Shown in pieces: positions 25,527-34,635 of a stretch of 64,000 bases of DNA. A model generated the notes under the pieces. The model was not told the origin of the DNA, did not search any database, and worked only from the letters and a program-made list of their open reading frames with translations. The number at the start of each line of letters is the position of its first letter. The first letter of the stretch is position 1. The translations under genes and the position numbers were made by a program. The DNA is from Rhizobium sp. BK316 (GTDB lineage: Bacteria; Pseudomonadota; Alphaproteobacteria; Rhizobiales; Rhizobiaceae): contig NZ_JACHZR010000001.1 in assembly GCF_014193695.1 (NCBI RefSeq), positions 1,401,309-1,465,308 on the forward strand, written 5' to 3'.

Positions 25527-26681
25527 TCAGAGATGGCGGGAGGTATCTGAGGAGATTGGGGCTGCATTCCCTCTGGCAACCTGGGAATAGAAATCGAGAA
25601 CATTGGCAATGCCGTCTGTTCGAGAAAACGAGCTCAATTCGTAAACCACACGGGACAGGCCGACGGCGGCTTTTACATAGAATGCATCGCCTAGAGCCAC
25701 AGCAAGGCGGTCGATAGAGCCAGGCTCCACGAGGGTCACCGGATGGCCACGCAGATACTCCGACGGACCTTCTGCCGCTGTCGCGATTATGGGAAGCCCC
25801 TCGCGCATGGCTTCAAGTATGGCGAGGCCAAACGATTCCTCGCGGGACGGAGAAACGAACAGATCCAGATTGCGTAAAAATCCGGAGACGTTATCGCTAT
25901 GCCCCAGCAGATGAATTCTGCTGTCGCCTTTGGAAAGGCTCTTCAACGCTGCATGCTGCGGTCCCCCGCCGACAATGACCAACGCCGCGTCATCAGGGGC
26001 AGCCTGTTGAAAGGCCGACACCAGGACATCGTAACCCTTGCTCAGATGCAACCGTCCTACGGCGCCGACGAGTGTCGTTTTACGCGGCAACTTCAATTTC
26101 GAACGCAGGTCGAAATTCTCGCCCTCTTCCGCAGCCGGCAGCCAGTTCGAAATAAGGCGCGCTTGGCCGGTATAGTTGCCAAGACGTGACAACTGGGCAC
26201 GGTTCACGCAGATCACGCCGTCGAGGCTGGCATGTTGCTTTGCCTTGAAGCCGACATGCAGCGTTGCAATCTTTGATACGCTGGAAGGAGCAGTGGCAAG
26301 CGCCTTGCAGGCAGGACTGAGATGTGCGTGAGCAATCTCAATCGCCGCGCTTATCATCAACCGTCGCAATCTCATGCCGCGTAAGAAAGGCGTCGCGAAG
26401 CCGTGAAAGACGACATCCTTGGAAAGGAGGGCGGCCATCGGAGAGGCAAATCTTCCCGCAACATGCACCTCGTGCCCAAGGGCTGCCTGCCCGTTGGCAA
26501 GGTCGATACAATACCTTTCCGATCCCGCTATTCGAGAAGAAAAAAGCACATGCAGGATTCGTTGCTTGCTTGTTGCTTTCCGGTTGCCGGGGGATGACGC
26601 TCCTTGATCCATAGAAGGATGGGGAGAGCTTTCAAATGTTGCAACGCGACTTGTGTCGCCATTTCGTGAACTAACGGACAT
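25527..26681 (-). CDS. Glycosyltransferase family 4 protein
   Basis: A 384-residue GT-B glycosyltransferase. The N-terminal acceptor domain has GSERYCIDLANGQAALGHEV. The C-terminal domain has GAVGRLHLSKGYD and the nucleotide-sugar motif SREESFGLAILEAM (E-x7-E). It is a close paralogue of the gene at 27614-28762; similarity reaches into the N-terminal 25 residues (SPHPSMDQG against LLSPSIDGK), which supports the upstream ATG at 26681. It probably transfers a sugar in surface polysaccharide synthesis in the cytoplasm. Donor and acceptor are unknown. Confidence 0.88.
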   Translation of the reverse strand: MSVSSRNGDTSRVATFESSPHPSMDQGASSPGNRKATSKQRILHVLFSSRIAGSERYCIDLANGQAALGHEVHVAGRFASPMAALLSKDVVFHGFATPFLRGMRLRRLMISAAIEIAHAHLSPACKALATAPSSVSKIATLHVGFKAKQHASLDGVICVNRAQLSRLGNYTGQARLISNWLPAAEEGENFDLRSKLKLPRKTTLVGAVGRLHLSKGYDVLVSAFQQAAPDDAALVIVGGGPQHAALKSLSKGDSRIHLLGHSDNVSGFLRNLDLFVSPSREESFGLAILEAMREGLPIIATAAEGPSEYLRGHPVTLVEPGSIDRLAVALGDAFYVKAAVGLSRVVYELSSFSRTDGIANVLDFYSQVARGNAAPISSDTSRHL

Positions 26682-27028
26682 CGAGTTTCCAACCGCTGGA
26701 TGGAAGTCTCCATAACGTCACGACGTTGGCGATGCGTGGAAGTTGTGTGGATGTTCGAAGGAGGAATGAATTCGACTTTGGACCTTTGGATAGGCGGACC
26801 GGCCTCGTGAACTCTTTCCTGCACATTGGGCTGCGTCGATAACCAGCAACGGCCTCCATCTAAACTCCACAGTGCCTGCGAACAAACTGAACGCAGGCCC
26901 CGATAGTGGAGCGAAAGAAAGGGCCGGAAACCTTATTCCCCCTCCACTGGAGAAGAGTTCACAGTGAAAATATCAGCGATTTTCCGTCTGTCGGGTCGAC
27001 GGACGGCAGATAGAAAGGCGACCTTTTG
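26682..27028. other. Intergenic, no gene recognised
   Basis: 347 bases upstream of the 25527 glycosyltransferase, presumably containing its promoter. The frames here show no recognisable protein and no strong ribosome site. Confidence 0.4.
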
Positions 27029-27340
27029 ATGCAGGCTGAACAGGGGAGAAACGACGGTGTTGATGATTTCGACCACGGGCAATATCCACGCGACCATGGG
27101 ACTGTGCTTTCTCGAAACGATCCTTGCATTATCAGCGAAGCTGCCGAGGAGCAGCGTCGCATTGCAGATGATCGTTCTCGGAGGGGAGCAGACACCATCC
27201 TCATCTGCATCCTGACCGGCCTGTCCGGCGCTATCACAGGCTTTGTATTTGCCGGCCAATTCGCGGTCGCTGGCGTCGCCTATGCTGCGCTGATCCTCGG
27301 CGGAGTTCTCGGCTGGCTGGCGCGGGGAGCAGTGGCATGA
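27029..27340 (+). CDS. Hypothetical small membrane protein
   Basis: A 103-residue frame lying between the two glycosyltransferase paralogues on the opposite strand. The N-terminal half is polar and acidic; the C-terminal half is strongly hydrophobic, with two likely membrane helices (ILICILTGLSGAITGFVF, then AYAALILGGVLGWLA). The ribosome site is poor (AAAGG ten bases upstream). The hydrophobic pattern argues for a real gene, but a 140-residue minus-strand frame overlaps it and I recognise neither. Confidence 0.4.
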   Translation: MQAEQGRNDGVDDFDHGQYPRDHGTVLSRNDPCIISEAAEEQRRIADDRSRRGADTILICILTGLSGAITGFVFAGQFAVAGVAYAALILGGVLGWLARGAVA

Positions 27341-27613
27341 GAGCTCCTTACGCACCCTTCATCGCCGTCGACAATCTCGGCGACATCGCGGATTCGATCG
27401 CCGCATAACCTTCATTGTCCGGCGCTCGACCGATTGGACGCTCGCTGCCAAAGCGCATTCAGTGCGTTGATGAGCAGATCTCCAGAGGCGTCTTTCAGGC
27501 TCCCAGCTAAAATATCGATACCTGTCATCGGATGGCAGGTTGAACTTTCGCATCACGGTGCGTTTGCGGAGTTTGCGAGCGTGTTGATTGGTGAAAGGGT
27601 GCGTAAATCACTC

Positions 27614-28762
27614 CTAGGTCTGGCCAACATACAGCAACGGCGCCTTGGCAGGGTTCGTGTCGACACGCTGTTTTCTGTCAGCAACTTCGCGATAGAAATC
27701 AAGGACATTGGCGATACCCGTCGAGCGAGAAAAAGCACTCAGATCATATTCGACGCGCACGTGGCCCACAACGCCCTGAGGCTTAAGGGCGTCAATCAGG
27801 GCCGCTGACATGTCGTCGATGGAACCAGGTTGCACCAGATTGACTGGATGGCCATGCAGATATTCCGAGGGTCCCTTCGTCGCTGTTGCGATAATGGGGA
27901 GTCCTTCACGCATGGCCTCAAGTATGGCCAGACCGAACGATTCCTCGCGAGACGGGGAGACGAACAGGTCCAAATTGCGCAGAAATCCGGGCACGTTGTC
28001 TGTATAACCCGGCAAGTGAATTCGACGGTCGCCTCCCGCAATCTTTTTCAACTCGCTGCGCTGCGGCCCTTCGCCGACTATAATCAGCGCCGCATTTTCT
28101 GGCGCAGATCGTCTGAAGGCTGCGATGAGGACGTCGTTTCCCTTGCTGGGATGCAGTCGACCTACGGCGCCCACCAACCGCGTTTCACGAGGCAGATTCA
28201 ATTTGGAACGCAGGTCTACGGCCTCCCCACTCACCGCATCTGGCAGCCAGTTCGAAATCAAACCTGCTTGACCGGCGTAACCGTCGAGGCGGGACAACTG
28301 ATCGCGGTTCACGCAGATGACGCCGTCCATCCGTGCGTGTCGCTTCGGCTTGAACCCGACATGCAGGGTCGCAATCGTCGTCACGCTATCGGGGACGCTG
28401 GCAAGGGTTCTGCTTCCTGGGCTGTGATGTGCATGCGCGACCTCGATTCCGGCCTTCGCAATCAACTGTCGCAGTCTCATCCCACGCAGTAGCGCAGTCG
28501 AGAACCCGTGAAAATTGACCTTGTCGGAGAGCAGCGGGACGATCGGCGAGTCGCGAAATCCGACGACGTGAATCTCATGCCCGAGAACAGCCTGTCCATT
28601 GGCGAGGTCGATACAGTGCCTCTCTGACCCTGCAATTTCGTCTGCGAAAAGTAGATGCAGGATGCGCAGCTTGCGCATCGCCGAAGACGAGACCTTCCCG
28701 TCGATGGAAGGTGACAACAAGTTCCTGCTTCTCGCACCGATGCTTTGCAAATTAACAGGCAT
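27614..28762 (-). CDS. Glycosyltransferase family 4 protein (paralogue)
   Basis: A 382-residue GT-B enzyme, largely alignable without gaps to the 25527-26681 protein. Shared blocks include GSERHCIDLANGQAVLGHE, TIATLHVGFKPK, AVGRLHPSKGNDVL and SREESFGLAILEAM. Start MPVN matches the paralogue start MSVS. The two genes are same-strand but separated by about 930 bases, so this is a local duplication that later diverged, not a two-gene operon. It has the same presumed role in surface polysaccharide synthesis. Confidence 0.88.
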   Translation of the reverse strand: MPVNLQSIGARSRNLLSPSIDGKVSSSAMRKLRILHLLFADEIAGSERHCIDLANGQAVLGHEIHVVGFRDSPIVPLLSDKVNFHGFSTALLRGMRLRQLIAKAGIEVAHAHHSPGSRTLASVPDSVTTIATLHVGFKPKRHARMDGVICVNRDQLSRLDGYAGQAGLISNWLPDAVSGEAVDLRSKLNLPRETRLVGAVGRLHPSKGNDVLIAAFRRSAPENAALIIVGEGPQRSELKKIAGGDRRIHLPGYTDNVPGFLRNLDLFVSPSREESFGLAILEAMREGLPIIATATKGPSEYLHGHPVNLVQPGSIDDMSAALIDALKPQGVVGHVRVEYDLSAFSRSTGIANVLDFYREVADRKQRVDTNPAKAPLLYVGQT

Positions 28763-28930
28763 CAGCCCCCATCCGCTATTTGATCTCCTTTCATATCGCC
28801 GGCATGTTGCAGTTTAGTGGACGACATATGAATGTTTGGTGGATTTAATCTCGGAGAGATCGACAGGCACCACCTCATGTTGCATGACCCATTCGTCGAG
28901 TTCGAAGAAAATTGCGCCAGTCCATCCATC

Positions 28931-29053
28931 TCATTCCATATACAGCGCGCGCGGTATGAACTCCTCTCGATGCGCGTCTATGACCGCGGTCGAGAACATG
29001 ATGGCGAAGACTGCCATGATGACGCAGAAGATGATCAAGCGGCAGACGAGCAT
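28931..29053 (-). CDS. Very small membrane protein ORF (40 aa)
   Basis: Minus-strand frame with two consecutive ATGs at 29056 and 29053. AAAGGAG ends five bases before the second, which is a near-ideal ribosome site. The product has one hydrophobic helix at the N-terminus (about VCRLIIFCVIMAVFAIMFS) and a short polar tail ending in RALYME. It looks like a single-pass small protein or a signal-anchored peptide. I recognise no family; evidence is the ribosome site and the helix only. Confidence 0.5.
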   Translation of the reverse strand: MLVCRLIIFCVIMAVFAIMFSTAVIDAHREEFIPRALYME

Positions 29054-29276
29054 CATCGCTCCTTTCTATCGACTTGATATTGCTGGCTTATATTTGGCGT
29101 GTGCACAGATGGCGTGGAGCTTCGGCGAAGATCGCCGGTATGGATGATTTCCAGGCCGTTGATGCCTATACAGCTCGGCAACGCCCTGCAATATGCCAGG
29201 CAGTTTTCCAACCACGAGCAGCGGATAGGTCCATCGCTGGCAGGTGACGTGGTCGGCCATCCACGGATAGATTACT

Positions 29277-29665
29277 ATGAGCAAAGCTCGATACCCGCTG
29301 GCAATTCGCGTTTTACACTGGATCATGGCGGCGATCGTGTTGGCGATGATCGCACTCGGTTGGGTGATGACCTCGGCAGGCGAGTCCGGGCCAGAGGTCT
29401 TGTACCCGCTTCACAAGTCGTTCGGACTGCTGATATTCCTTCTCGTATCTTTGAGACTCGTATTTTGCATATGGGCGGGAGTACCGGAGTTGCCGACCGG
29501 CCTCGGCAAATGGGAGGTCGCTGCCGCCAAGGCAGCCCATATTGCTCTCTATGTGTTGATGATTGTCGTCCCACTCATAGGGTACGCGATGTCGAGTTCG
29601 TTTACACAGAGTGACGGAGTCGTTTTCCTTGGAATCACGGTGCCGGAACTGAGCGCGTTGGGTCG
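29277..29665 (+). pseudogene. Truncated cytochrome b561 (5' part)
   Basis: The frame opens with YPLAIRVLHWIMAAIVLAMIALGW, here recognised by RVLHW with its haem-ligand His. It continues with PLHKSFGLLIFLLVSLRL and MIVVPLIGYAMSSSF, the first three helices of a cytochrome b561-type di-haem quinol oxidase. Around residue 127 (VPELSALG) similarity stops: the DNA becomes the 3' end of the opposite-strand amidase. The fourth helix and the C-terminal third of a roughly 180-residue protein are missing. The open frame runs to 29843 only as read-through of amidase DNA. Confidence 0.8.
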
Positions 29666-29667
29666 GT

Positions 29668-31032
29668 CTACCCGGCAACGATATCTTCCAAGGCCATTGC
29701 CATGGCCAATAGGTAGTCGTCCCGGCCATGCGGAGCCGATAGCAGCAGTCCCGCCGGCATGCCGGCCTCTCCAGTCCCGCAAGGGAGCGACACTCCGCAC
29801 CAATCGAGGAAATTGCCGATCAAGGTATTGCGCAGCGTTTTGAAGTTGACGCTGACGAACAGCTCATCATCCACTTCCAGCGGCGCAAGTGCCGGTGCGA
29901 CATGGGCGACCGTGGGGTAGGCGACGAGCTCGTTCGGTCCGATCATGCCAGCGATGTCCTCAATCAATCGTTCTCGTGCCTTCAGGATCTCGAGATAGCC
30001 GACCAGTGTGATTTTTTCGCCCAGGCGGGTGCGAGCGACGACGCGCCGATCCATGCGCTCAGCCTCGGGGCCTGCCAGGCGGCGATGATGAACGGCAAAG
30101 GCTTCGGCGGTCACGAGCGGGCCGTGCTCCGCCATCACCTGAAACAGCCTGTCGAAAGCTGGAAAAGCGGCATGCCGCACCTTGACACCGGCAGCCGTCA
30201 GCCGGGCGAGCCCGGCCTGAAATGCCTCGGCCACACCGTCCTCGACATCGTCCATGACGATGTTGGTCGGCACGACGATCGACAGGCTGTCGAGGCTTGC
30301 GCGCATGACATCAGGCGCCGCACGGCCGCGCATCGCCGCATCGACCCAGACGGCGTCCTGGACACTTCGGCAAAGAGGCCCGAGCGAATCGAGGCTGGTC
30401 GCCAGGGGAAAGACCCCGGCCATGCTGTAGCGGCCACGACTTGCCTTATATCCGACGAGCCCGTTGAATGCTGAGGGGATGCGTACCGAACCGCCTGTAT
30501 CCGTTCCGATCGAAACCGGCACGAGACCTGCCGCGACGGCAACAGCAGAACCGGAAGACGAACCGCCAGGAATCCGCGCGACATCGGGGGCCAACGGATT
30601 GAGCGGCGTGCCGTAATGGGGGTTGAGGCCAAGGCCGGAAAAAGCAAACTCGCTCATATTGACGCGACCGACGGCAACCATGCCGGCCGCTTTCAGGGCC
30701 TTGACCACATCGGCATCATCCTGCGCAGGTTCGGCATCCGCAAGCACGATCGACCCGGCCGTGGTGGGCAGGCCGGCAACAGCAAAAAGGTCCTTCCAGG
30801 CGACGGGAATGCCGTCCAGCAGCCCGCGCGAACGCCCTTCCCGCAGCCGCCGCGACGAAGCAGCCGCCTCTTCCTTCGCACGCGTATCGAGCAGCCGCGT
30901 AAAGATCGCTTGATCCTTATGGGTGCGGATCGCATCGAAGCTCTCCTCGACCAGCGCAACCGGATCGAGGCTGCCGGACTGGATCAGCACCGACAATTGC
31001 GCGATCGATTTGCCGAGATGTCCGTGTGTCAT
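29668..31032 (-). CDS. Amidase-signature family hydrolase
   Basis: A 454-residue amidase. It has catalytic K80 (PVAWKDLF), cis-Ser S158 (GGSSSGSAV) and nucleophile S182 (TDTGGSVRIP). It starts with an ATG at 31032 that overlaps the upstream binding-protein-like gene by four bases; the longer frame to 31488 is an overlap. It is the last gene of the twelve-gene operon. Next to a putative imidase, hydrolysis of a half-amide or similar acyl amide is a reasonable guess. The substrate is unproven. Confidence 0.9.
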   Translation of the reverse strand: MTHGHLGKSIAQLSVLIQSGSLDPVALVEESFDAIRTHKDQAIFTRLLDTRAKEEAAASSRRLREGRSRGLLDGIPVAWKDLFAVAGLPTTAGSIVLADAEPAQDDADVVKALKAAGMVAVGRVNMSEFAFSGLGLNPHYGTPLNPLAPDVARIPGGSSSGSAVAVAAGLVPVSIGTDTGGSVRIPSAFNGLVGYKASRGRYSMAGVFPLATSLDSLGPLCRSVQDAVWVDAAMRGRAAPDVMRASLDSLSIVVPTNIVMDDVEDGVAEAFQAGLARLTAAGVKVRHAAFPAFDRLFQVMAEHGPLVTAEAFAVHHRRLAGPEAERMDRRVVARTRLGEKITLVGYLEILKARERLIEDIAGMIGPNELVAYPTVAHVAPALAPLEVDDELFVSVNFKTLRNTLIGNFLDWCGVSLPCGTGEAGMPAGLLLSAPHGRDDYLLAMAMALEDIVAG

Positions 31033-32267
31033 TGAGCCTGTTCTCCCCGACTGCCCACCAGCTGCATCCATCGGCGCACCAAATAATTGTGCTCGTCCAT
31101 TGTCGTGTTCCAAACCGCAATGCAATTGGCGCGCTGCCAGTACGAGCCGCCGCTGCGCAGAGAGCCGGCTTTTATCCTGATCTGCCCGTCCGGACCCGGC
31201 AGGTCTTCGGCAGCGGCGGCGCCCTCGTACCAGTAGTCCCATTCGGCCGGCGTCATGAACTGACGCGAGCGCTGCGGCGTGGAAATATAGTATCCCTGCC
31301 GCGCGACGACGGCACCTGGCCATCCCGATATCCACCAATTCAGATAGTCGTAGGCGACCTCGAGGAGGCGACCGTTCAAATGTTTCGAAAGGCACAGGCC
31401 GCCATGCCAGGCGCGATAGCCTTCGGCGGGCACGGCCTGCTCGACCGGCACACCCTTCGAATTCAGAATGCCGATGCCGGGCGACCACATGCTCTGGACG
31501 CTGGTCTCGCCGGCGATCATCAGCCGCGCCGCATCCTCGGCGGTTTTCCAGAAATCTCTGAAGAAGCCGGCCTTCTTGCGCTCCTCCAGGAGATCGATCA
31601 GCTGATCGATCTCTTGAATGGACATATTGCCGATGTTGTCGAACGACATGAGACCGGCAGCTTGTGCGGCCAGCGCCGCATCGAAGATGCCGATGGCAGG
31701 CTCATCCACCAGCGCCACCCTGCCCGCCCATCGCTCGTCGAAGAGCGCACCCCAGGAATGCATCCCGACGCCATTCGGTGCCAGATCGGTCCGATAAGCG
31801 AAACTATCGAAATTATGCGTCGTCGGCAGCATCGAGACGAAGCGCGACGGCGTGTCGCCGAGAGTGAGATTGGGCTGAACGAACAGCTTGCGCGCCGGCA
31901 CGTCGCCAAGTCCCATTCGGGGGTTGGGGCCGATGTGACCGGTCTTTGTCAGATCGTTGACCTCATCCCATAAAACGATGCGCTGGGTGTCCACCGGTTG
32001 GATCGCGCGCCAGTGCCAGACGATATCGAGATTGTGGAAGCACTGATCGTAGATATCGTAGGTGTCCGGTTCGCGGGCCGCCTTGTACTGCGTCGTCAAG
32101 AAGTCGTTGTTGTCGAACGACACATCGATACCCAGATCATCCTGCGCGCGCAGGCGCAGTTCCTCCAGCAATGAGATCGCAGTGCCGAGCACGCGCAGGC
32201 GCGGCCGCCCCTCCAGATGCAAAGCAGGAACAGACAGAGATGTTGCGACGGATCGGTGCTTGTTCAT
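31029..32267 (-). CDS. Spermidine/putrescine-type binding protein homologue without signal peptide
   Basis: A 412-residue protein of the type-1 extracellular solute-binding fold. It shares the C-terminal pattern with the true binding protein at 35818-37050: YRAWHGG, WWISGWPGAVVARQGYY, WYEGAAA, GGSYWQRANCIAVWNT. The N-terminus (MNKHRSVATSLSVPALHLEG) has no hydrophobic segment, no lipobox and no twin-arginine motif, so it should stay in the cytoplasm. It is translationally coupled to the amidase. It could be a cytosolic ligand-binding partner of the enzymes, or a decayed duplicate. I infer but cannot show the first. Confidence 0.85.
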   Translation of the reverse strand: MNKHRSVATSLSVPALHLEGRPRLRVLGTAISLLEELRLRAQDDLGIDVSFDNNDFLTTQYKAAREPDTYDIYDQCFHNLDIVWHWRAIQPVDTQRIVLWDEVNDLTKTGHIGPNPRMGLGDVPARKLFVQPNLTLGDTPSRFVSMLPTTHNFDSFAYRTDLAPNGVGMHSWGALFDERWAGRVALVDEPAIGIFDAALAAQAAGLMSFDNIGNMSIQEIDQLIDLLEERKKAGFFRDFWKTAEDAARLMIAGETSVQSMWSPGIGILNSKGVPVEQAVPAEGYRAWHGGLCLSKHLNGRLLEVAYDYLNWWISGWPGAVVARQGYYISTPQRSRQFMTPAEWDYWYEGAAAAEDLPGPDGQIRIKAGSLRSGGSYWQRANCIAVWNTTMDEHNYLVRRWMQLVGSRGEQAQ

Positions 32268-32283
32268 GGATGGACCGGTTGTC

Positions 32284-33348
32284 TCATTGCGCCGCGGCGA
32301 TCGGGTAAGATGTAACCGACGACATCTGCGGCATCCGCGCCGGTGTGAAGGCTTCGAAGGAGCGTTTCAATAGAGCGCCGTCGAGCCCGTCAAGAATGAA
32401 GACCAGACGCGAGGTGTGATCCGCCGAAGGCCATCCACTCATATGCACCGGTGTATGCACCAGATGCTGGACGCCGTGAACGGCAACGGGGCGCTCCTCG
32501 CCGCTGAGATTGAGTATGCCCTTCACGCGCAGTATCCGCTCCCCATGCCGATTGAGCAGCATGGTCAGCCAGAGCCCGAAAGCCGTCCAGTCGACAGGCC
32601 TGTCGATGCTGAACGAAATCGAGGAAATGGCGGCTTGATGCGTCGCACCGTCCGATGAGACGAGCTCCACCGGCTCCTCGCAGTAAAAGCCGCTTTGCGA
32701 CAGACCGTTTATGGGTGAGACGTTGCTCTGGGCGGCGACCAGCGAGGAGAGATCGAGATCCGGATCGGCCGCCACCAGAATCGGGGCGTCGGGATTGAGT
32801 GTACGAAGACGAGCTTGAAGGGCCGGTCCCTCGCAGCCTGCTGCAAGATCGGTCTTGGTAACGATCAACCGATCCGCGACGGCGGCCTGCCTGTTCGATT
32901 CGATGTAGGTGTCGAGCTGTCGCAGCCCATTCACCGCGTCGATTGTCGTGATCACGTTGCCGGCGCAAAAGTGATGCCTGAGCACCGGATCGGCCTTGAT
33001 GGTCGACAGAACCGGGAAGGGATCGGCAAGGCCCGTGCTTTCGATGATGACACGCCGGAATGGTGGCAAAAGCCCACGTTCGCGGCGGGAATAAAGCTCC
33101 TTGAGTGCGGCGGCGAGTTCGTCGCGCACCGTGCAGCAGACGCATCCGGAGCGCAGCAGCACCATTTCGCCGTCGACGCTTTCGACGAGATCGTGATCAA
33201 GCCCGATTTCTCCGAACTCGTTGATGAGCACTGCCGTATCGGCAAAGGCCGGATCCGCCAGGATGCGCTTGAGCAGTGTCGTCTTGCCGGAACCGAGGAA
33301 GCCCGTCAGCAGATTGATCGGCAGAAAGTCGCTGGCCTCAATCGACAT
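32284..33348 (-). CDS. COG0523 (CobW/ZigA-like) GTPase, putative metallochaperone
   Basis: A 354-residue G3E GTPase. Walker A is GFLGSGKTTLL (residues 15-25), the CxCC metal motif is GCVCC (near residue 69), Walker B-like is IIESTGLADP, the guanine motif is TKTD, and a C-terminal CobW domain follows. COG0523 proteins insert or deliver metals such as Zn to client enzymes. Within this operon the likely client is the metal-dependent deacetylase-type hydrolase. The start ATG at 33348 overlaps the small upstream gene by 11 bases. Confidence 0.9.
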   Translation of the reverse strand: MSIEASDFLPINLLTGFLGSGKTTLLKRILADPAFADTAVLINEFGEIGLDHDLVESVDGEMVLLRSGCVCCTVRDELAAALKELYSRRERGLLPPFRRVIIESTGLADPFPVLSTIKADPVLRHHFCAGNVITTIDAVNGLRQLDTYIESNRQAAVADRLIVTKTDLAAGCEGPALQARLRTLNPDAPILVAADPDLDLSSLVAAQSNVSPINGLSQSGFYCEEPVELVSSDGATHQAAISSISFSIDRPVDWTAFGLWLTMLLNRHGERILRVKGILNLSGEERPVAVHGVQHLVHTPVHMSGWPSADHTSRLVFILDGLDGALLKRSFEAFTPARMPQMSSVTSYPIAAAQ

Positions 33349-33670
33349 ATCGCGCCTCCATCCTGGCGATGAAGGCAACATCAAGTGGATCGCAGGACCG
33401 GCCTGCGAGCGTTTCGGCCGCTGGCCAGAGATGACCGAGATCCTCGATGATCTCGCTCCTGCCCGTTCGCGTCGACAACACGAAGGACGCGCCCTGCCAG
33501 TCGGTGAGCACAAGGCCGAGACCCGAGAGCATCTCGTTGGCGGCGCGCACGCGCTCGGCACGCTCCCGCCGCCTGTCGGGGCTGCCATGATTGCGCGTGA
33601 ACACACCCGGTCGTGCCGCGGCATCCGTCCAGTGCTCATTGCCGCCGAGCACGCCGCATAGTGAACACAT
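33338..33670 (-). CDS. Small conserved CxxC protein coupled to COG0523 GTPase
   Basis: A 110-residue protein beginning MCSLCGVLGGNEHW, with a CxxC pair at residues 2-5. The middle is rich in Arg (RRRERAERVRAANEML) and the C-terminal half has DWQGASFVLSTRTGRSE. Its end overlaps the GTPase start by 11 bases. A CxxC protein coupled to a metallochaperone suggests metal binding or assembly of the client. I do not recognise a named family. Confidence 0.7.
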   Translation of the reverse strand: MCSLCGVLGGNEHWTDAAARPGVFTRNHGSPDRRRERAERVRAANEMLSGLGLVLTDWQGASFVLSTRTGRSEIIEDLGHLWPAAETLAGRSCDPLDVAFIARMEARYVD

Positions 33671-33721
33671 GGCGATCCGCCTCCTTCAGAATTGATGCTC
33701 TCGGTCTTTCAAACTAGCCGG

Positions 33722-34603
33722 CTATTTCTTTCGCGGAAAGCGGGCGGCGAAATCGTCGGCGATCTCATTCATCGTGACAAACTTCACGCCGGGATGCTTG
33801 ATCATATGCGCGTAGAGACGCTCCAGCATCATCAGCACCTGCGGCCGGCCGGCGACGTCGGGATGGATGGTGATCGGGAAGACGGCGTAGTCCATTTCGC
33901 GATAGACCCAGTCGAACTGATCGCGCCACATCTGCTCGATGTGATGCGGATTGACGAAGCCGTGGCTGTTCGGGGATTTCTTGATGAACATCATCGGCGG
34001 CAGATCGTCGAGATACCAGGATGCGGGAATCTCGATCAGATCGGTTTCCTTGCCGCGCTTCAGCGGCACCATCCATTCCGAGGGCTTGCGCGAATAGTCG
34101 ATCTTCGTCCAGCTGTCACCGACGCGCACATAGTAGGGCATGAAATCATTATGCATCAGCGAGTGATCATACTTGATGCCGCGCTCCAAAAGCAGTTCGT
34201 TGGTCACATTGGAGAATTCCCACCATGGCGCGACATAGCCGGTCGGGCGCTTGCCGGAAAGCCTGGTCACCAGTTCGATGCACTTGTCGAGGATTTCGGT
34301 CTCCTGCTCGCGCGTCATGGCGATCGGATTTTCGTGGCTGTAGCCATGGATGCCGATTTCATGGCCGGCATCGGCCACAGCCTGCATCTGCTCCGGAAAG
34401 GTCTCGATCGAGTGGCCGGGAATGAACCACGTCGTCTTGATGCCGAACCGTTCAAAGAGCCTCACCAGCCGCGGGCTGCCGACCTCACCGGCAAAGAGCC
34501 CTCTCGAAATATCATCGGGCGAATCCTCCCCGCCGTAAGAGCCGAGCCAGCCGGCCACCGCATCGACGTCGACGCCAAAACTACACAGGATTTCCTTTGC
34601 CAT
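33722..34603 (-). CDS. Polysaccharide deacetylase-family hydrolase (HpPgdA/cyclic imidase-like)
   Basis: A 293-residue NodB-homology hydrolase. The motifs are FGVDVDAV (Asp pair near 11-13), [14 protein letters not shown] (metal His pair, near 80-93), APWWEFS and [10 protein letters not shown]. The order and absence of a signal peptide match the cytoplasmic HpPgdA/PuuE-like branch, which includes cyclic imide hydrolases and allantoinases rather than cell-wall enzymes. With an amidase and an importer in the operon, ring opening of an imported cyclic imide or ureide is plausible. This substrate is inference. Confidence 0.82.
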   Translation of the reverse strand: MAKEILCSFGVDVDAVAGWLGSYGGEDSPDDISRGLFAGEVGSPRLVRLFERFGIKTTWFIPGHSIETFPEQMQAVADAGHEIGIHGYSHENPIAMTREQETEILDKCIELVTRLSGKRPTGYVAPWWEFSNVTNELLLERGIKYDHSLMHNDFMPYYVRVGDSWTKIDYSRKPSEWMVPLKRGKETDLIEIPASWYLDDLPPMMFIKKSPNSHGFVNPHHIEQMWRDQFDWVYREMDYAVFPITIHPDVAGRPQVLMMLERLYAHMIKHPGVKFVTMNEIADDFAARFPRKK

Positions 34604-34635
34604 GAGATGATCTCCTTCAATCGCGTTTTCTCTAA

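Noticed and set aside
26933-27355. 140-residue minus-strand frame between the glycosyltransferases
   Set aside because: It has no recognisable domain or ribosome site; the opposite frame with two hydrophobic helices is the better candidate.
27337-27408. 23-codon frame starting ATGA-fashion after the small membrane ORF
   Set aside because: It is too short and has no ribosome site or recognisable feature.
29640-29690. Insertion sequence at the cytochrome b561 joint
   Set aside because: No transposase, terminal inverted repeat or target duplication is visible, so only a recombination joint is claimed.
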